Shown here piece after piece: positions 1-8,669 of a DNA stretch of 64,000 nt (the stretch's first letter is position 1; each line of letters begins with the position of its first letter). Source of the DNA: Candidatus Avedoeria danica (GTDB taxonomy: Bacteria > Chloroflexota > Anaerolineae > Epilineales > Epilineaceae); NCBI GenBank assembly GCA_016703025.1, contig JADJCV010000003.1, positions 124,001 through 188,000 on the forward strand, read 5' to 3'. Both the position numbers and the translations under genes were made by a program. The notes beneath the pieces were generated by a model. That model was not told the origin of the DNA, did no database searches, and saw only the letters and a list, made by a program, of their open reading frames with translations.

Positions 1-56
1 GAGGAGCGGGTGCGGGTGCGATCGGAGATGATGGTTGGCGAAGGAGGGCACCCACG

Positions 57-68
57 AGGGGTGCCCCT
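57..68. repeat. Short palindrome AGGGGTGCCCCT
   Basis: This is a perfect 5-bp-arm palindrome around TG, followed at once by a second dyad (CCCCTGCAGGGG). The same core appears at 4967-4984 and 51189-51200, so it belongs to a small intergenic repeat family. The first 113 bases of the window hold no other recognisable feature. Confidence 0.6.
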
Positions 69-119
69 GCAGGGGCCGATTCGTCGGCGACGTTTTACCA
101 CCACCGCGGAGGCATGACC

Positions 120-2138
120 GTGACCCCCCCCCGACAACGCTTCATCCTGGCGCGGCGGACGACGCTCGCCGTGGCGATCGGCCTCGCCGCCGTCCTCGGC
201 GTGCTCGCGCTGCTGCCGAACGGCCGCGCCGTCGTGCGCGCCGCGCCCGGCGCGTCGTTCGCCCAGCAGCCGACGACGGCCACCGCAACCCTGGCGCCCA
301 CCGCCCGGCCCACCGCGCAACCGAGCGACACGCCGCGGCCGACGAACACGCGGCCGGGTCCGCCCCCGACGTGGACGCGGCCTCCGACGTCGACACCCGT
401 GCCGAGCGCGACGGTCGAGCCGACGGAGACGACCCGGCCGAAGGCGGACATTCACCGGCCGCTCCTCGTGATCGAGAACATGCAGGTCGACCCGCGCCGG
501 CCGTCGCCGGGCAGCACGTTCAAGCTCGAGGTCGATGTCGTGAACGCGGGCGACGCGCACGCGCACAACGTCCGGTTCAGCTGGTCGTCGGAGATCTTCC
601 TGCCCGAGGGCGAGAGTACGCAGCACTTCGAGAAGGGGATTCCGGCGAACGACGAGCACGACTTCGACGCGCGGGCGCGCGTGGCGAGCACCGTCAAGGC
701 CGGCACGTACCCGATCCAGGTCACGGTGAGCTGGGAGGACGGCGACGGCGCGGCGGACACGACGACGGCCAACCTGGCCGTCGAAGTCGGCGGGCAGTCG
801 GCCGTGCGGCCGCTGCTGAGCGTGACGGCGTGGCGCGCGCCGGGCTGGGTCGTGCCGGGCATCGCGTTCGGCGTGGCGTTCGACATCGTGAACACGGGTG
901 GGCGTGAGGCGCGCAACGTGCAGATCGTGCCGGCCGGCGGCTCGGTGGCGCTGGCATCGCAGGCGTCGGGCGGGGTGCTGAACATCGGCGGCGGCGGCTC
1001 GGCGACGCAGTCGCTGCGCCTGATCGCCGCTGCCTCGGCCGAGCAGCAGGCCGTGGCGCAGCCGATGGAGCTGCGCTACGACGACGAGGACGGCACGCGC
1101 TACACCGAGAGCCTCACGATCGGCTTCGGCGTCGTCGATCCGGATGCGGACCAGCCGCTGCCGATGATCGAGAGCTACCGCGTCCGCCCGGCGAACCCGG
1201 ACATCGCCCGCACCGGCGCCGGCGATGCGACGACGCTCCACCCGGGTGAGGTGTTCTGGCTGGACCTTTCGATCTTGAACGTCGGGCGGCAAGCCGCTGT
1301 GCGCAGCTTCCTGGCCTTCGGCGGCGGTGCGGCGCCTTCGGCGGCCGACGGCGCCGGCAGCGCGGCCGGCGCGCCGTCGCTCGGCGTCTTCGCCCCGCTC
1401 GGCCGATCGAACCGCGTCTTCCTCGGCCGGATCGAGGCCGGCGGCGGCACGACGGTCACGCAGCGGATGGTGGCGGACGGCAGCGCCAAGCCGGGCGTGT
1501 ACGCGCTGGACGTGGCGATGAGCTACGACGACGCCGAGGGCAAGACGCTGCAGTCCAGCGAGATCGTCACCCTCCTCCTCAGCCGGCCGGCACAGCTCCA
1601 GTTCTCGGCTGTGAACGTCATGACCTCGACCGTCGTCGGGCAGAGCGTTCCGTTTGCCGTCGAGATCATCAACGGCAGCGCGAACACGCTGAACGTGTCG
1701 CAGGTGACGGTCGAGGGGGACCGCTGGATGGGCGTCACGGGCGGCAGCCGCTACGTCGGCCCGCTGGACGACGGTGGCTCGGACGTCATCGAGGCCGTCC
1801 TCGATCCGAAGGCGCCCGGCACGGCGACGGTGACCGTCATCGTGGCGTACGTGGACGACTTCAACCAGACGCAGGAAGTGCGCGAGTCGTACGAGTTCGA
1901 GGTCGCCGAGGCGCCGCCCGAAGTCGAGGGCGCCGACGAGCCGCCGCCGCCGACGCGCAGCCTGTTCGCCCGCGTCCTGCGCGGCCTCTTCGGCCTCGGC
2001 GCCTCGCCGCCGGCGCCCGTGACGGCGCCGGCGATGGATGGTGCCATCGAGATCGGACCCGGCTCCGGCCGCGCGGCGCCCGGCGGTGGACAGGCGGAAC
2101 CGGCCCAACCCATGCCGGCCGAGCCGGTGTCGCCGTGA
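120..2138 (+). CDS. Exported CARDB-like repeat protein
   Basis: This predicted surface protein of about 672 residues has a signal or anchor segment near residues 12-36, a Pro/Thr-rich spacer (about 45-105), then several immunoglobulin-like repeats. Each repeat starts with a phrase such as PLLVIENMQVDPRRPSPG or PLLSVTAWRAPG and contains VVNAGDAHAHNVRF-like strands, which is typical of CARDB/COG1361 adhesion modules. The tail is Pro/Ala-rich. The strong GGAGG at 108-112 is 1 nt before ATG 114 but 7 nt before GTG 120, so GTG 120 is preferred. The next gene, an ABC-type permease, starts 19 nt downstream, so the two are probably cotranscribed. The binding partner cannot be read from sequence. Confidence 0.75.
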   Translation: MTPPRQRFILARRTTLAVAIGLAAVLGVLALLPNGRAVVRAAPGASFAQQPTTATATLAPTARPTAQPSDTPRPTNTRPGPPPTWTRPPTSTPVPSATVEPTETTRPKADIHRPLLVIENMQVDPRRPSPGSTFKLEVDVVNAGDAHAHNVRFSWSSEIFLPEGESTQHFEKGIPANDEHDFDARARVASTVKAGTYPIQVTVSWEDGDGAADTTTANLAVEVGGQSAVRPLLSVTAWRAPGWVVPGIAFGVAFDIVNTGGREARNVQIVPAGGSVALASQASGGVLNIGGGGSATQSLRLIAAASAEQQAVAQPMELRYDDEDGTRYTESLTIGFGVVDPDADQPLPMIESYRVRPANPDIARTGAGDATTLHPGEVFWLDLSILNVGRQAAVRSFLAFGGGAAPSAADGAGSAAGAPSLGVFAPLGRSNRVFLGRIEAGGGTTVTQRMVADGSAKPGVYALDVAMSYDDAEGKTLQSSEIVTLLLSRPAQLQFSAVNVMTSTVVGQSVPFAVEIINGSANTLNVSQVTVEGDRWMGVTGGSRYVGPLDDGGSDVIEAVLDPKAPGTATVTVIVAYVDDFNQTQEVRESYEFEVAEAPPEVEGADEPPPPTRSLFARVLRGLFGLGASPPAPVTAPAMDGAIEIGPGSGRAAPGGGQAEPAQPMPAEPVSP

Positions 2139-2157
2139 TCCGCCGGTAAGGCCGACC

Positions 2158-3507
2158 ATGAGCCAGCGCGACCTCTTCGGGCTGATGTGGGCGAACCTGA
2201 AGCGCATGCGCGCCCGGGTGACGCTCACGGCGCTTGGCGTCGTCATCGGCACCGCGGCCGTCGTGCTGCTCATCTCGCTGGCGATCGGCCTCCAGACCTC
2301 GGCCGAGGCCCAGCTGGGCGGGTTCGGCGACCTGACGACGATCGAGGTCTTCGCCGGCGGCGGGATGATGTCGATCGGCCCGGGCATGACGGCCTCGTCG
2401 AGCGGCGGCACGGACGGGGTAAAGCTGGATCGGGCCGCGATCGAGGTGTTCCGCAAGATGGATCACGTCGTGGCCGTCTCCCCCAAGGGGAACCTGAGCG
2501 GCCAGATGCAGATCGAGTTCAACCGCGAGACGTACTTCCCGGGCGCCACCGGCCTCGAGTCGGACGTCGCGCCCAAGCTGGGCTGGCGGCTCGCGGCCGG
2601 GCGGGCGAGCATCGGCCGCGGGCAGATCGTCATCGGCCAGAAGGTGCTGGCGAACGACTTCGGGCCGATGTCGTTCGGGCCGCAGGGCGGCGGCAGCGCG
2701 TACGGGCCCACGCCGGCGCCGACGCCGCGGCCGGAGGATCTCGTCGGCAAGTCGCTGAACGCCGAGCTCGTGAAGTACGACGACGAGGGCACGGAGATCA
2801 CCCGCCGCGAGCGGCTGCGCGTGGCGGGCGTGTTCGAGTCCAGCGGCGGCCAGGAGGACTACAGCCTCTACATGGGCCTCGACGACGTCGACACCTTCAA
2901 CCGCTGGTTCACGACCGAGCGCCGCAGCGCCCGTGACGGCTACGACAACGTCGTCGTCAAGGTGGACGAGCGAACGGAGGTGCGCGACGTCCAGAAGGGG
3001 ATCGAGGACCTCGGCTTCAGCACGTTCTCGGCGGCCCAGATCCTGGAGAGCATCAACCGCACGTTCATCATCATGCAGGTCGTGCTGGGCGGCATCGGCG
3101 CGATCGCGCTCCTCGTGGCGGCGTTCGGCATCGCCAACACGATGACGATGGCGATCTACGAGCGCACGCGCGAGATCGGCGTGATGAAGGCGATCGGCGC
3201 GACGAACCGCGACGTGCTGAAGGTCTTCCTGGCCGAGGCCGGGGCGATCGGGGCGATCGGCGGCGTGGCGGGGGTGACGCTGGCGCTGATCCTGGCCCAG
3301 ATCATCGAGCTCTTCCTGCGTTCGATGATGGCCGCCAGCGCCGCGGCCAGCGGCGGGACGGGCGATCCGCTCAACCTCTTGATCACGCCCGTCTGGCTCG
3401 CGCTGTTCGCGATCGTCTTCGCGATCCTCGTCGGCCTGATGAGCGGCATCTACCCGGCGCTCCGGGCGGCCAACCTCCGGCCGGTCCAGGCGCTGCGGTC
3501 CGATTGA
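2158..3507 (+). CDS. MacB/FtsX-type ABC transporter permease
   Basis: This 449-residue inner-membrane permease has an N-terminal membrane segment (about 18-40), a large external MacB-PCD-like domain (about 45-290) and C-terminal FtsX segments. The motif [14 protein letters not shown] near residues 334-347 is the hallmark coupling loop of FtsX/MacB permeases. ATG 2158 is chosen because the protein then opens with the usual [19 protein letters not shown] segment; longer starts would overlap the previous gene. No ABC ATPase is adjacent, so its partner must be encoded elsewhere. Family members export lipoproteins or peptides or act on cell-wall hydrolases; which applies here is unknown. Confidence 0.88.
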   Translation: MSQRDLFGLMWANLKRMRARVTLTALGVVIGTAAVVLLISLAIGLQTSAEAQLGGFGDLTTIEVFAGGGMMSIGPGMTASSSGGTDGVKLDRAAIEVFRKMDHVVAVSPKGNLSGQMQIEFNRETYFPGATGLESDVAPKLGWRLAAGRASIGRGQIVIGQKVLANDFGPMSFGPQGGGSAYGPTPAPTPRPEDLVGKSLNAELVKYDDEGTEITRRERLRVAGVFESSGGQEDYSLYMGLDDVDTFNRWFTTERRSARDGYDNVVVKVDERTEVRDVQKGIEDLGFSTFSAAQILESINRTFIIMQVVLGGIGAIALLVAAFGIANTMTMAIYERTREIGVMKAIGATNRDVLKVFLAEAGAIGAIGGVAGVTLALILAQIIELFLRSMMAASAAASGGTGDPLNLLITPVWLALFAIVFAILVGLMSGIYPALRAANLRPVQALRSD

Positions 3508-3523
3508 GGGCGGACGAAGAAAG

Positions 3524-3988
3524 ATGACCCACGACTCGATGCCGCGCGACGCCACGTCGCCCAACCCGCCACCGCCCGACGACACGCCGATCCGTGTCCT
3601 CGTCGCCAAGCCCGGCCTGGACGGCCACGACCGTGGCGCCAAGGTCGTGGCGCGGGCGCTGCGGGACGCCGGGATGGAGGTGATCTACACCGGCATCCGC
3701 CAGACGGCCGAGATGATCGTCGAGGCGGCGCTGCAGGAGGATGTCGACGTCGTAGGCTTGTCGAGCCTCTCGGGCGCGCACATGACGCTCTTCCCACGCG
3801 TGATGGACGGTCTGCGAGCGCGCGGGCTCGGCCACATGATCGTCATCGCCGGCGGGATCATCCCGGCCGAGGACGTCGCCCCGCTGCACGCCGCCGGCAT
3901 CGCCGCGATCTTCGGCCCCGGCACGTCGACGGAGGACATCGTGGCGTGGCTGCGGGCAGAGGTGCCGCGGCGGCGGGCGGAGCGGTGA
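3524..3988 (+). CDS. Cobalamin-binding subunit of methylmalonyl-CoA mutase
   Basis: This 154-residue protein is a stand-alone B12-binding domain, the small half of a split acyl-CoA mutase. It carries the base-off cobalamin signature DGHDRG (D-x-H-x-x-G) near residue 32, then [17 protein letters not shown] and the closing [10 protein letters not shown]. The role is adenosylcobalamin-dependent carbon-skeleton rearrangement, such as methylmalonyl-CoA to succinyl-CoA in propionate metabolism. The catalytic TIM-barrel subunit is not in this window. The stop overlaps the start of the MeaB gene as GTGA, which supports the assignment. A GAAGAAAG purine tract precedes ATG 3524. The exact substrate (methylmalonyl-, isobutyryl- or ethylmalonyl-CoA) is open. 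Confidence 0.88.
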   Translation: MTHDSMPRDATSPNPPPPDDTPIRVLVAKPGLDGHDRGAKVVARALRDAGMEVIYTGIRQTAEMIVEAALQEDVDVVGLSSLSGAHMTLFPRVMDGLRARGLGHMIVIAGGIIPAEDVAPLHAAGIAAIFGPGTSTEDIVAWLRAEVPRRRAER

Positions 3989-4929
3989 TCGACGGTGTGC
4001 TTGCCGGCGACCGCGCCGCCATCGCCCGCGCCCTGTCGGCCGTCGAGCGCGACCCGGCCGGGCCGCTCGCGGCGGCGCTCCATCGCCACGGCGGGCGGGC
4101 GCACGTCGTCGGCGTGACGGGCGTGCCGGGGGCGGGCAAGAGCACGCTCGTGGCGGCGCTCATCGGGGCATGGCGCGGGGCAGGGCGGACGGTGGGCGTG
4201 CTGGCCGTCGACCCATCCAGCCCGCTGTCCGGCGGGGCGATCCTGGGCGACCGGGTACGCATGGACGCCGGCCCGCTGGACGACGGCGTCTTCATCCGCT
4301 CGATGGCGAACCGCGGCGCGGCCGGCGGGCTGGCGCTGGCGGCGTCGGGCGCGGTGCGCGTGCTGGACGCGGCCGGGTACGATGTCGTCGTCGTCGAGAC
4401 CGTCGGCGCCGGGCAGAGCGAGGTCGAGATCGCCGACGAGGCCCACACGACGGTCGTCGTCGTGCCGCCGGGCCTCGGCGACGGGGTGCAGGCGCTCAAG
4501 GCGGGCATCCTGGAAGTGGCCGACGTCTTCGCGCTGAACAAGGCCGACCTGCCGGGCGCCGACCGAGCCGCGGCCCAGATCGAGGCGATGCTCAAGCTGG
4601 GTCACACGCTCCGGGATCCGACATGGCAGCCCCCGGTCGTCCGCACCGTCGCGACGAGCGGCGACGGTGTCGTCGATCTCGTGGCCGCGATCGACGCCCA
4701 CGCGGCGCACCTGCACGCGGGCGATGGCGCGGGCTGGCGCGCGCGGGAGCGGGCGCGGGCGTACGCGGAGCTGCGGCGCATGGTGATCGCGCGCTTCGCG
4801 GCCGACGTGTTCGGCGAGGGCGGGGCGCGGCCGGCGGCGATCGAGGCGGTGGTCGACGCACTGGTGGCGCGGGAGATCGATGTCGGGGGGGCGGCGGCGG
4901 CCGTGCTCGAGGCGCGACGCGATGGTTGA
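3985..4929 (+). CDS. meaB: MeaB/ArgK-family GTPase, mutase chaperone
   Basis: This 314-residue G3E-type P-loop GTPase loads and protects adenosylcobalamin-dependent mutases. Visible motifs are Walker [10 protein letters not shown] (about 47-55), [31 protein letters not shown], the switch region [14 protein letters not shown] and the base-specificity motif NKAD. The GTG at 3985-3987 overlaps the upstream TGA as GTGA, which fits translational coupling; an in-frame GTG at 3946 would add 13 low-complexity residues. Coupling to the B12-binding subunit fits the known MeaB function. Confidence 0.93.
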   Translation: MIDGVLAGDRAAIARALSAVERDPAGPLAAALHRHGGRAHVVGVTGVPGAGKSTLVAALIGAWRGAGRTVGVLAVDPSSPLSGGAILGDRVRMDAGPLDDGVFIRSMANRGAAGGLALAASGAVRVLDAAGYDVVVVETVGAGQSEVEIADEAHTTVVVVPPGLGDGVQALKAGILEVADVFALNKADLPGADRAAAQIEAMLKLGHTLRDPTWQPPVVRTVATSGDGVVDLVAAIDAHAAHLHAGDGAGWRARERARAYAELRRMVIARFAADVFGEGGARPAAIEAVVDALVAREIDVGGAAAAVLEARRDG

Positions 4930-4966
4930 GGGGCGGTAACGGCGCGTTGCGGCGGCACGATGCCAT

Positions 4967-4984
4967 CGTAGGGGTGCCCCTACG
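4967..4984. terminator. Perfect 8-bp-arm palindrome after meaB
   Basis: CGTAGGGG and CCCCTACG flank a TG centre 37 nt after the meaB stop. It could be a weak terminator or a dispersed intergenic repeat; no T-run follows on either strand. The rest of 4930-5100 shows nothing else. Confidence 0.5.
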
Positions 4985-5100
4985 GTTCGGTCAATGCGAA
5001 CGGTAAACGTGAACGTCGACGCGCTCGAAATGCGGCGGAATGGTGTTCATCACGCTGCCCGATGCCGCTTCGGACCGGAGCGAACCAGGAAAGGTCCTTC

Positions 5101-7479
5101 ATGCGCCAGCGTGCTCGCACCATCGCGGTCCTCGCCATCCTCGTTGTCCTAGCCCTGGCAGCCTTCGGCCGGGCGGCACCGCCCGCGCCCGTGGCCTTGG
5201 CGCAATCCGCGACCCCGGCACAACCCGCCGACCTGGCGCAATCCGATGCCCAGCCGGACCTGTTCGACCAGACGATCGTCCGCGACTTCGCCGTTCAGTT
5301 CACGGATGCGGACTGGCAGCGGCGACTCGATCAGGCCGGGGAGTCGACGAACGTCCGCGCGGACGTGACCGTCGACGGGGTGACGTATCCGGGCGTCGGG
5401 TTGCGCTACAAGGGCCTCAGCTCGTCGCGCGTCCAGGGCCCGAAGAAGCCCTTCAACCTGACGTTCGATGCCTTCACGCCCGGCCAGCGGCTGTACGGAT
5501 TCGACACCGTGAACCTTAACAACAGCTACGCCGACCCGTCGTACCTGCGCGAGGTCCTGACGAACGATCTCCTCCGCCCTTTCCTGCCCACGCCACGCGG
5601 CGCCTATGCGAAGCTGCACCTGAACGGCACATACTGGGGCTTGTACATCCTGTCCGAGCAGATCGAGCGGACGTTCATCGATGCTTGGTACCAGGGCAAC
5701 GACGGGCTGCTCGTGAAGGCCGACAGCCCGACCTTCGGCGAACAAATGCCGGATGCGCCGGCCGGGCGGGGCGGGGAGGGCGCGGTCGTGCCGTACCTGG
5801 GAGCGCACGTGCCGTTCGGACCGGCGCAGGGCGGCTTCGGGCTGCAGAGCAACCTCACGTGGCGCGGCGAGGCGCTGGCGCCCTACAAGCAGAACTATGA
5901 GGTGAAGACGGCCAACGCCGGCGACCCAGCGTACGCGGCCGTGCGCGACCTCACCCGCGCGCTGGATGCACCGGTGGCCAACGGCGGCCTGTCGGACGAC
6001 CGTGTCGAAGGGGTGCTGCCGCAGGTCCTGGATATCGACAGCACGCTGTGGTACCTCGCGGGCACGAACGCCGTGATGAACTACGACAGCTACTACTTCG
6101 GCCACAACTACTTCCTGTACCGTGCCGAACGAGATCCGCGCTGGTACCCGCTCCTGTGGGACACGAGCCTGAGCTTCGGCGTGTTCAACATCGCCGGCGG
6201 TGGGTACGACGGCCTCGTGCGCACGACCCCGTTCCTCCAGGAGGCCGACCGCACCCGTCCGCTCGTCCGACGGCTCCTGGCCGTGCCGCGCTGGCGGGCG
6301 GACTTCCTGGCCCACTTCCGGACGGTCCGCGCCGCCGCCCTTGACGCGGCCGCGTTGGAAGCGCACGCCGTTGCCCTCCGCGACGTGATCCGACCGGCGC
6401 TGACCGCGGACACGAATCAGCTCTACACCATGGATCAGTTCGAGAAGAACCTGCACCAGGACGTGTCCCTCGGCCCGGGCGCGATCATCATCAGCAACGG
6501 CGACATTCCCGGCATCCTGCCCCTGGTCCGCGCCCGCGCGTCATGGCTCGACAGCCAGGCGGCGCTGGCCGCGCCGGACCACGCGCTCGATGTGCACGAG
6601 CGCACGCCGGACGTACCGGCGCCCGACGCGCCGCCGCTCGTCCGGGCCCGATTCAGCGGCGCGGACGAGCCCGTGGCCGTCGAGATCGTGACGCGCGTCG
6701 AGGGTGGCCGCCCGGTGAGCCGGCCGATGACGCGCGACGCGGCGGGCTGGGCTGCCGAGCTGCCGGGGCGGCCGGCCCGCACGAGGGTCACGTACTATCT
6801 CCGCGCCACGTTCGCCGACGGCCGCTCGGCGTTCCACCCGGAATCGAACTGGATCCAACCCTACCGCTACCGAGTGGCCGGGCCGGACCTGCCGGAGCTG
6901 CCGGGGTCCGACCTCGTGCTCAACGAGGTGATGGCGGACAACGTCGTCACGGTCGCCGACGATGCCGGCGAGTACGACGACTGGGTGGAGCTCGTGAACC
7001 GCGGCGCGGCCCCGCTGTCGCTCGAGGGCTACTTCCTCGGCCCGTCGCCGGACGACCCGTGGGCCTTCGCCTTGCCGGCCGGTACGCTGCAGCCGGGCGA
7101 GCGCGTGCTCGTCTGGTGCGACAAGGACACATCCCAAGGCCCGCTGCACGCGCCGTTCAAGCTCGCCAAACAGGGCGATCAGCTGCTCCTTGCCACCCGC
7201 GATGCGATCGTGGACAGCGTAACCTTCGGCCCGCTGGCCGCCGACCGGAGTTGGGCCCGTACGCCGGACGGCAGTGGCGGCTGGACGGACTGCGCCGTGC
7301 CCAGCCCGCGCGCCGCGAACGCGTGCGGCAACGTGCCGCCTGCTACGGCCACCGCCGTCCCCGAAGCCACGGTCACGCCGCTGCCGCCTGAGCCGACGGA
7401 CACGCCGCTGCCGCCCGAACCCACGGGGACGGGCACGCCGCCGCGGGGCAGTGCGGTTCTGCCGTGGGCGAACAGGTAG
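5101..7479 (+). CDS. Secreted CotH-kinase / lamin-tail-domain protein
   Basis: This 792-residue exported protein has a signal peptide (about 1-35, ending near ALAQ), a CotH-like atypical kinase domain (about 50-480), an Ig-like segment (about 505-590), a lamin-tail domain (about 600-720, opening with LVLNEVMADN and containing DDWVELVNRG) and a P/T-rich tail ending VLPWANR. CotH signatures include NGTYWGLYILSEQIE near residue 175 and LLWDTSLSFG near 350. CotH proteins phosphorylate secreted proteins; bacterial homologues joined to lamin-tail domains are usually surface proteins of unknown target. ATG 5101 follows AGGAAAGG and gives a clean signal peptide. The preceding 170 bases act as its leader. 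Confidence 0.88.
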   Translation: MRQRARTIAVLAILVVLALAAFGRAAPPAPVALAQSATPAQPADLAQSDAQPDLFDQTIVRDFAVQFTDADWQRRLDQAGESTNVRADVTVDGVTYPGVGLRYKGLSSSRVQGPKKPFNLTFDAFTPGQRLYGFDTVNLNNSYADPSYLREVLTNDLLRPFLPTPRGAYAKLHLNGTYWGLYILSEQIERTFIDAWYQGNDGLLVKADSPTFGEQMPDAPAGRGGEGAVVPYLGAHVPFGPAQGGFGLQSNLTWRGEALAPYKQNYEVKTANAGDPAYAAVRDLTRALDAPVANGGLSDDRVEGVLPQVLDIDSTLWYLAGTNAVMNYDSYYFGHNYFLYRAERDPRWYPLLWDTSLSFGVFNIAGGGYDGLVRTTPFLQEADRTRPLVRRLLAVPRWRADFLAHFRTVRAAALDAAALEAHAVALRDVIRPALTADTNQLYTMDQFEKNLHQDVSLGPGAIIISNGDIPGILPLVRARASWLDSQAALAAPDHALDVHERTPDVPAPDAPPLVRARFSGADEPVAVEIVTRVEGGRPVSRPMTRDAAGWAAELPGRPARTRVTYYLRATFADGRSAFHPESNWIQPYRYRVAGPDLPELPGSDLVLNEVMADNVVTVADDAGEYDDWVELVNRGAAPLSLEGYFLGPSPDDPWAFALPAGTLQPGERVLVWCDKDTSQGPLHAPFKLAKQGDQLLLATRDAIVDSVTFGPLAADRSWARTPDGSGGWTDCAVPSPRAANACGNVPPATATAVPEATVTPLPPEPTDTPLPPEPTGTGTPPRGSAVLPWANR

Positions 7480-7519
7480 CCGGTCCCGCCGGCCGGATTC
7501 GGTTGCAGCGAGCGGCCCG

Positions 7520-7972
7520 CTAGGCCGCGGAAGCCTTCCGCCGCCCGCTCACCCATCGCGCCACATACCACGCCGCCGGCACCGTCAACAACGCCGGCGC
7601 CCACATCCAGGCCGGGTGGGCATAGTTGAGCAGGTTCATGACGCTGCCCGCGGCCAGGATCAACCCGACGATCCCGCCGTCCACGTCCGCCCGCGCGCCG
7701 CCGAGCCAGCCGGCCACGGCGCCGCCGGCGACCGCGCCGGCCATCCACGCCGCGCCGACGAGGACGAACGCCCCGGCCGGCAGGGTGGCCATGAACGCGC
7801 CGTACGCCTCGGGATTGCTGAAGTCCATGCCGGGCGGGGGCGGGAACAAGAAGACGCTGAGGCCCTCGACCACGGCGACGACGAGACCGCCGACGATCAG
7901 CCCGGAGACGACGGTGACGCCGCTGCGGGCGACCGGGGACAGGTTGGACAGCTTGGACGTCGTGTCAGGCAT
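7520..7972 (-). CDS. Small four-helix membrane protein, unknown function
   Basis: This 150-residue hydrophobic protein has about four membrane helices with Gly/Ala-rich faces (for example VVSGLIVGGLVVAVVEGL, MAGAVAGGAVAGWLGG and MWAPALLTVPAAWYVARW). I do not recognise a named family. The start at 7972 is chosen because AAGGAG lies 10 nt upstream and a good promoter lies at 8015-8043; a longer start at 8011 would put the promoter inside the gene. It ends convergently with the CotH gene, 40 nt away. Its upstream side borders the damaged poly-G region. Confidence 0.7.
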   Translation of the reverse strand: MPDTTSKLSNLSPVARSGVTVVSGLIVGGLVVAVVEGLSVFLFPPPPGMDFSNPEAYGAFMATLPAGAFVLVGAAWMAGAVAGGAVAGWLGGARADVDGGIVGLILAAGSVMNLLNYAHPAWMWAPALLTVPAAWYVARWVSGRRKASAA

Positions 7973-8014
7973 CGGATGCTTGCTCCTTGGATTGGGTCTC
8001 GATCGAGCCATGGC

Positions 8015-8043
8015 AGTCTATGGAACAGGTGTTCGATCGTCAA
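8015..8043 (-). promoter_or_regulatory. Sigma-70-type promoter for the small membrane protein
   Basis: On the minus strand this reads TTGACG, a 17-nt spacer, then TAGACT. It lies about 45 nt upstream of the start at 7972, so it fits well as that gene's promoter. Confidence 0.6.
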
Positions 8044-8059
8044 GATCGGATTCTGTCTG

Positions 8060-8502
<443 letters not shown>

Positions 8503-8669
8503 CGCCAGCCTGTCGCATTGTTGTCTCCAGTCTGCAACGCCTCCCGCACCTTTCGGCCACGTCATAACGTTGTATTCCGCGAACGTTTGACTGGCGCGCC
8601 TCGTCTCGGCCAGCAACGGGTCCGCGCGCGCGACCTTTGCGCCCTGCCGGACCGAACGGAGAATACGAT

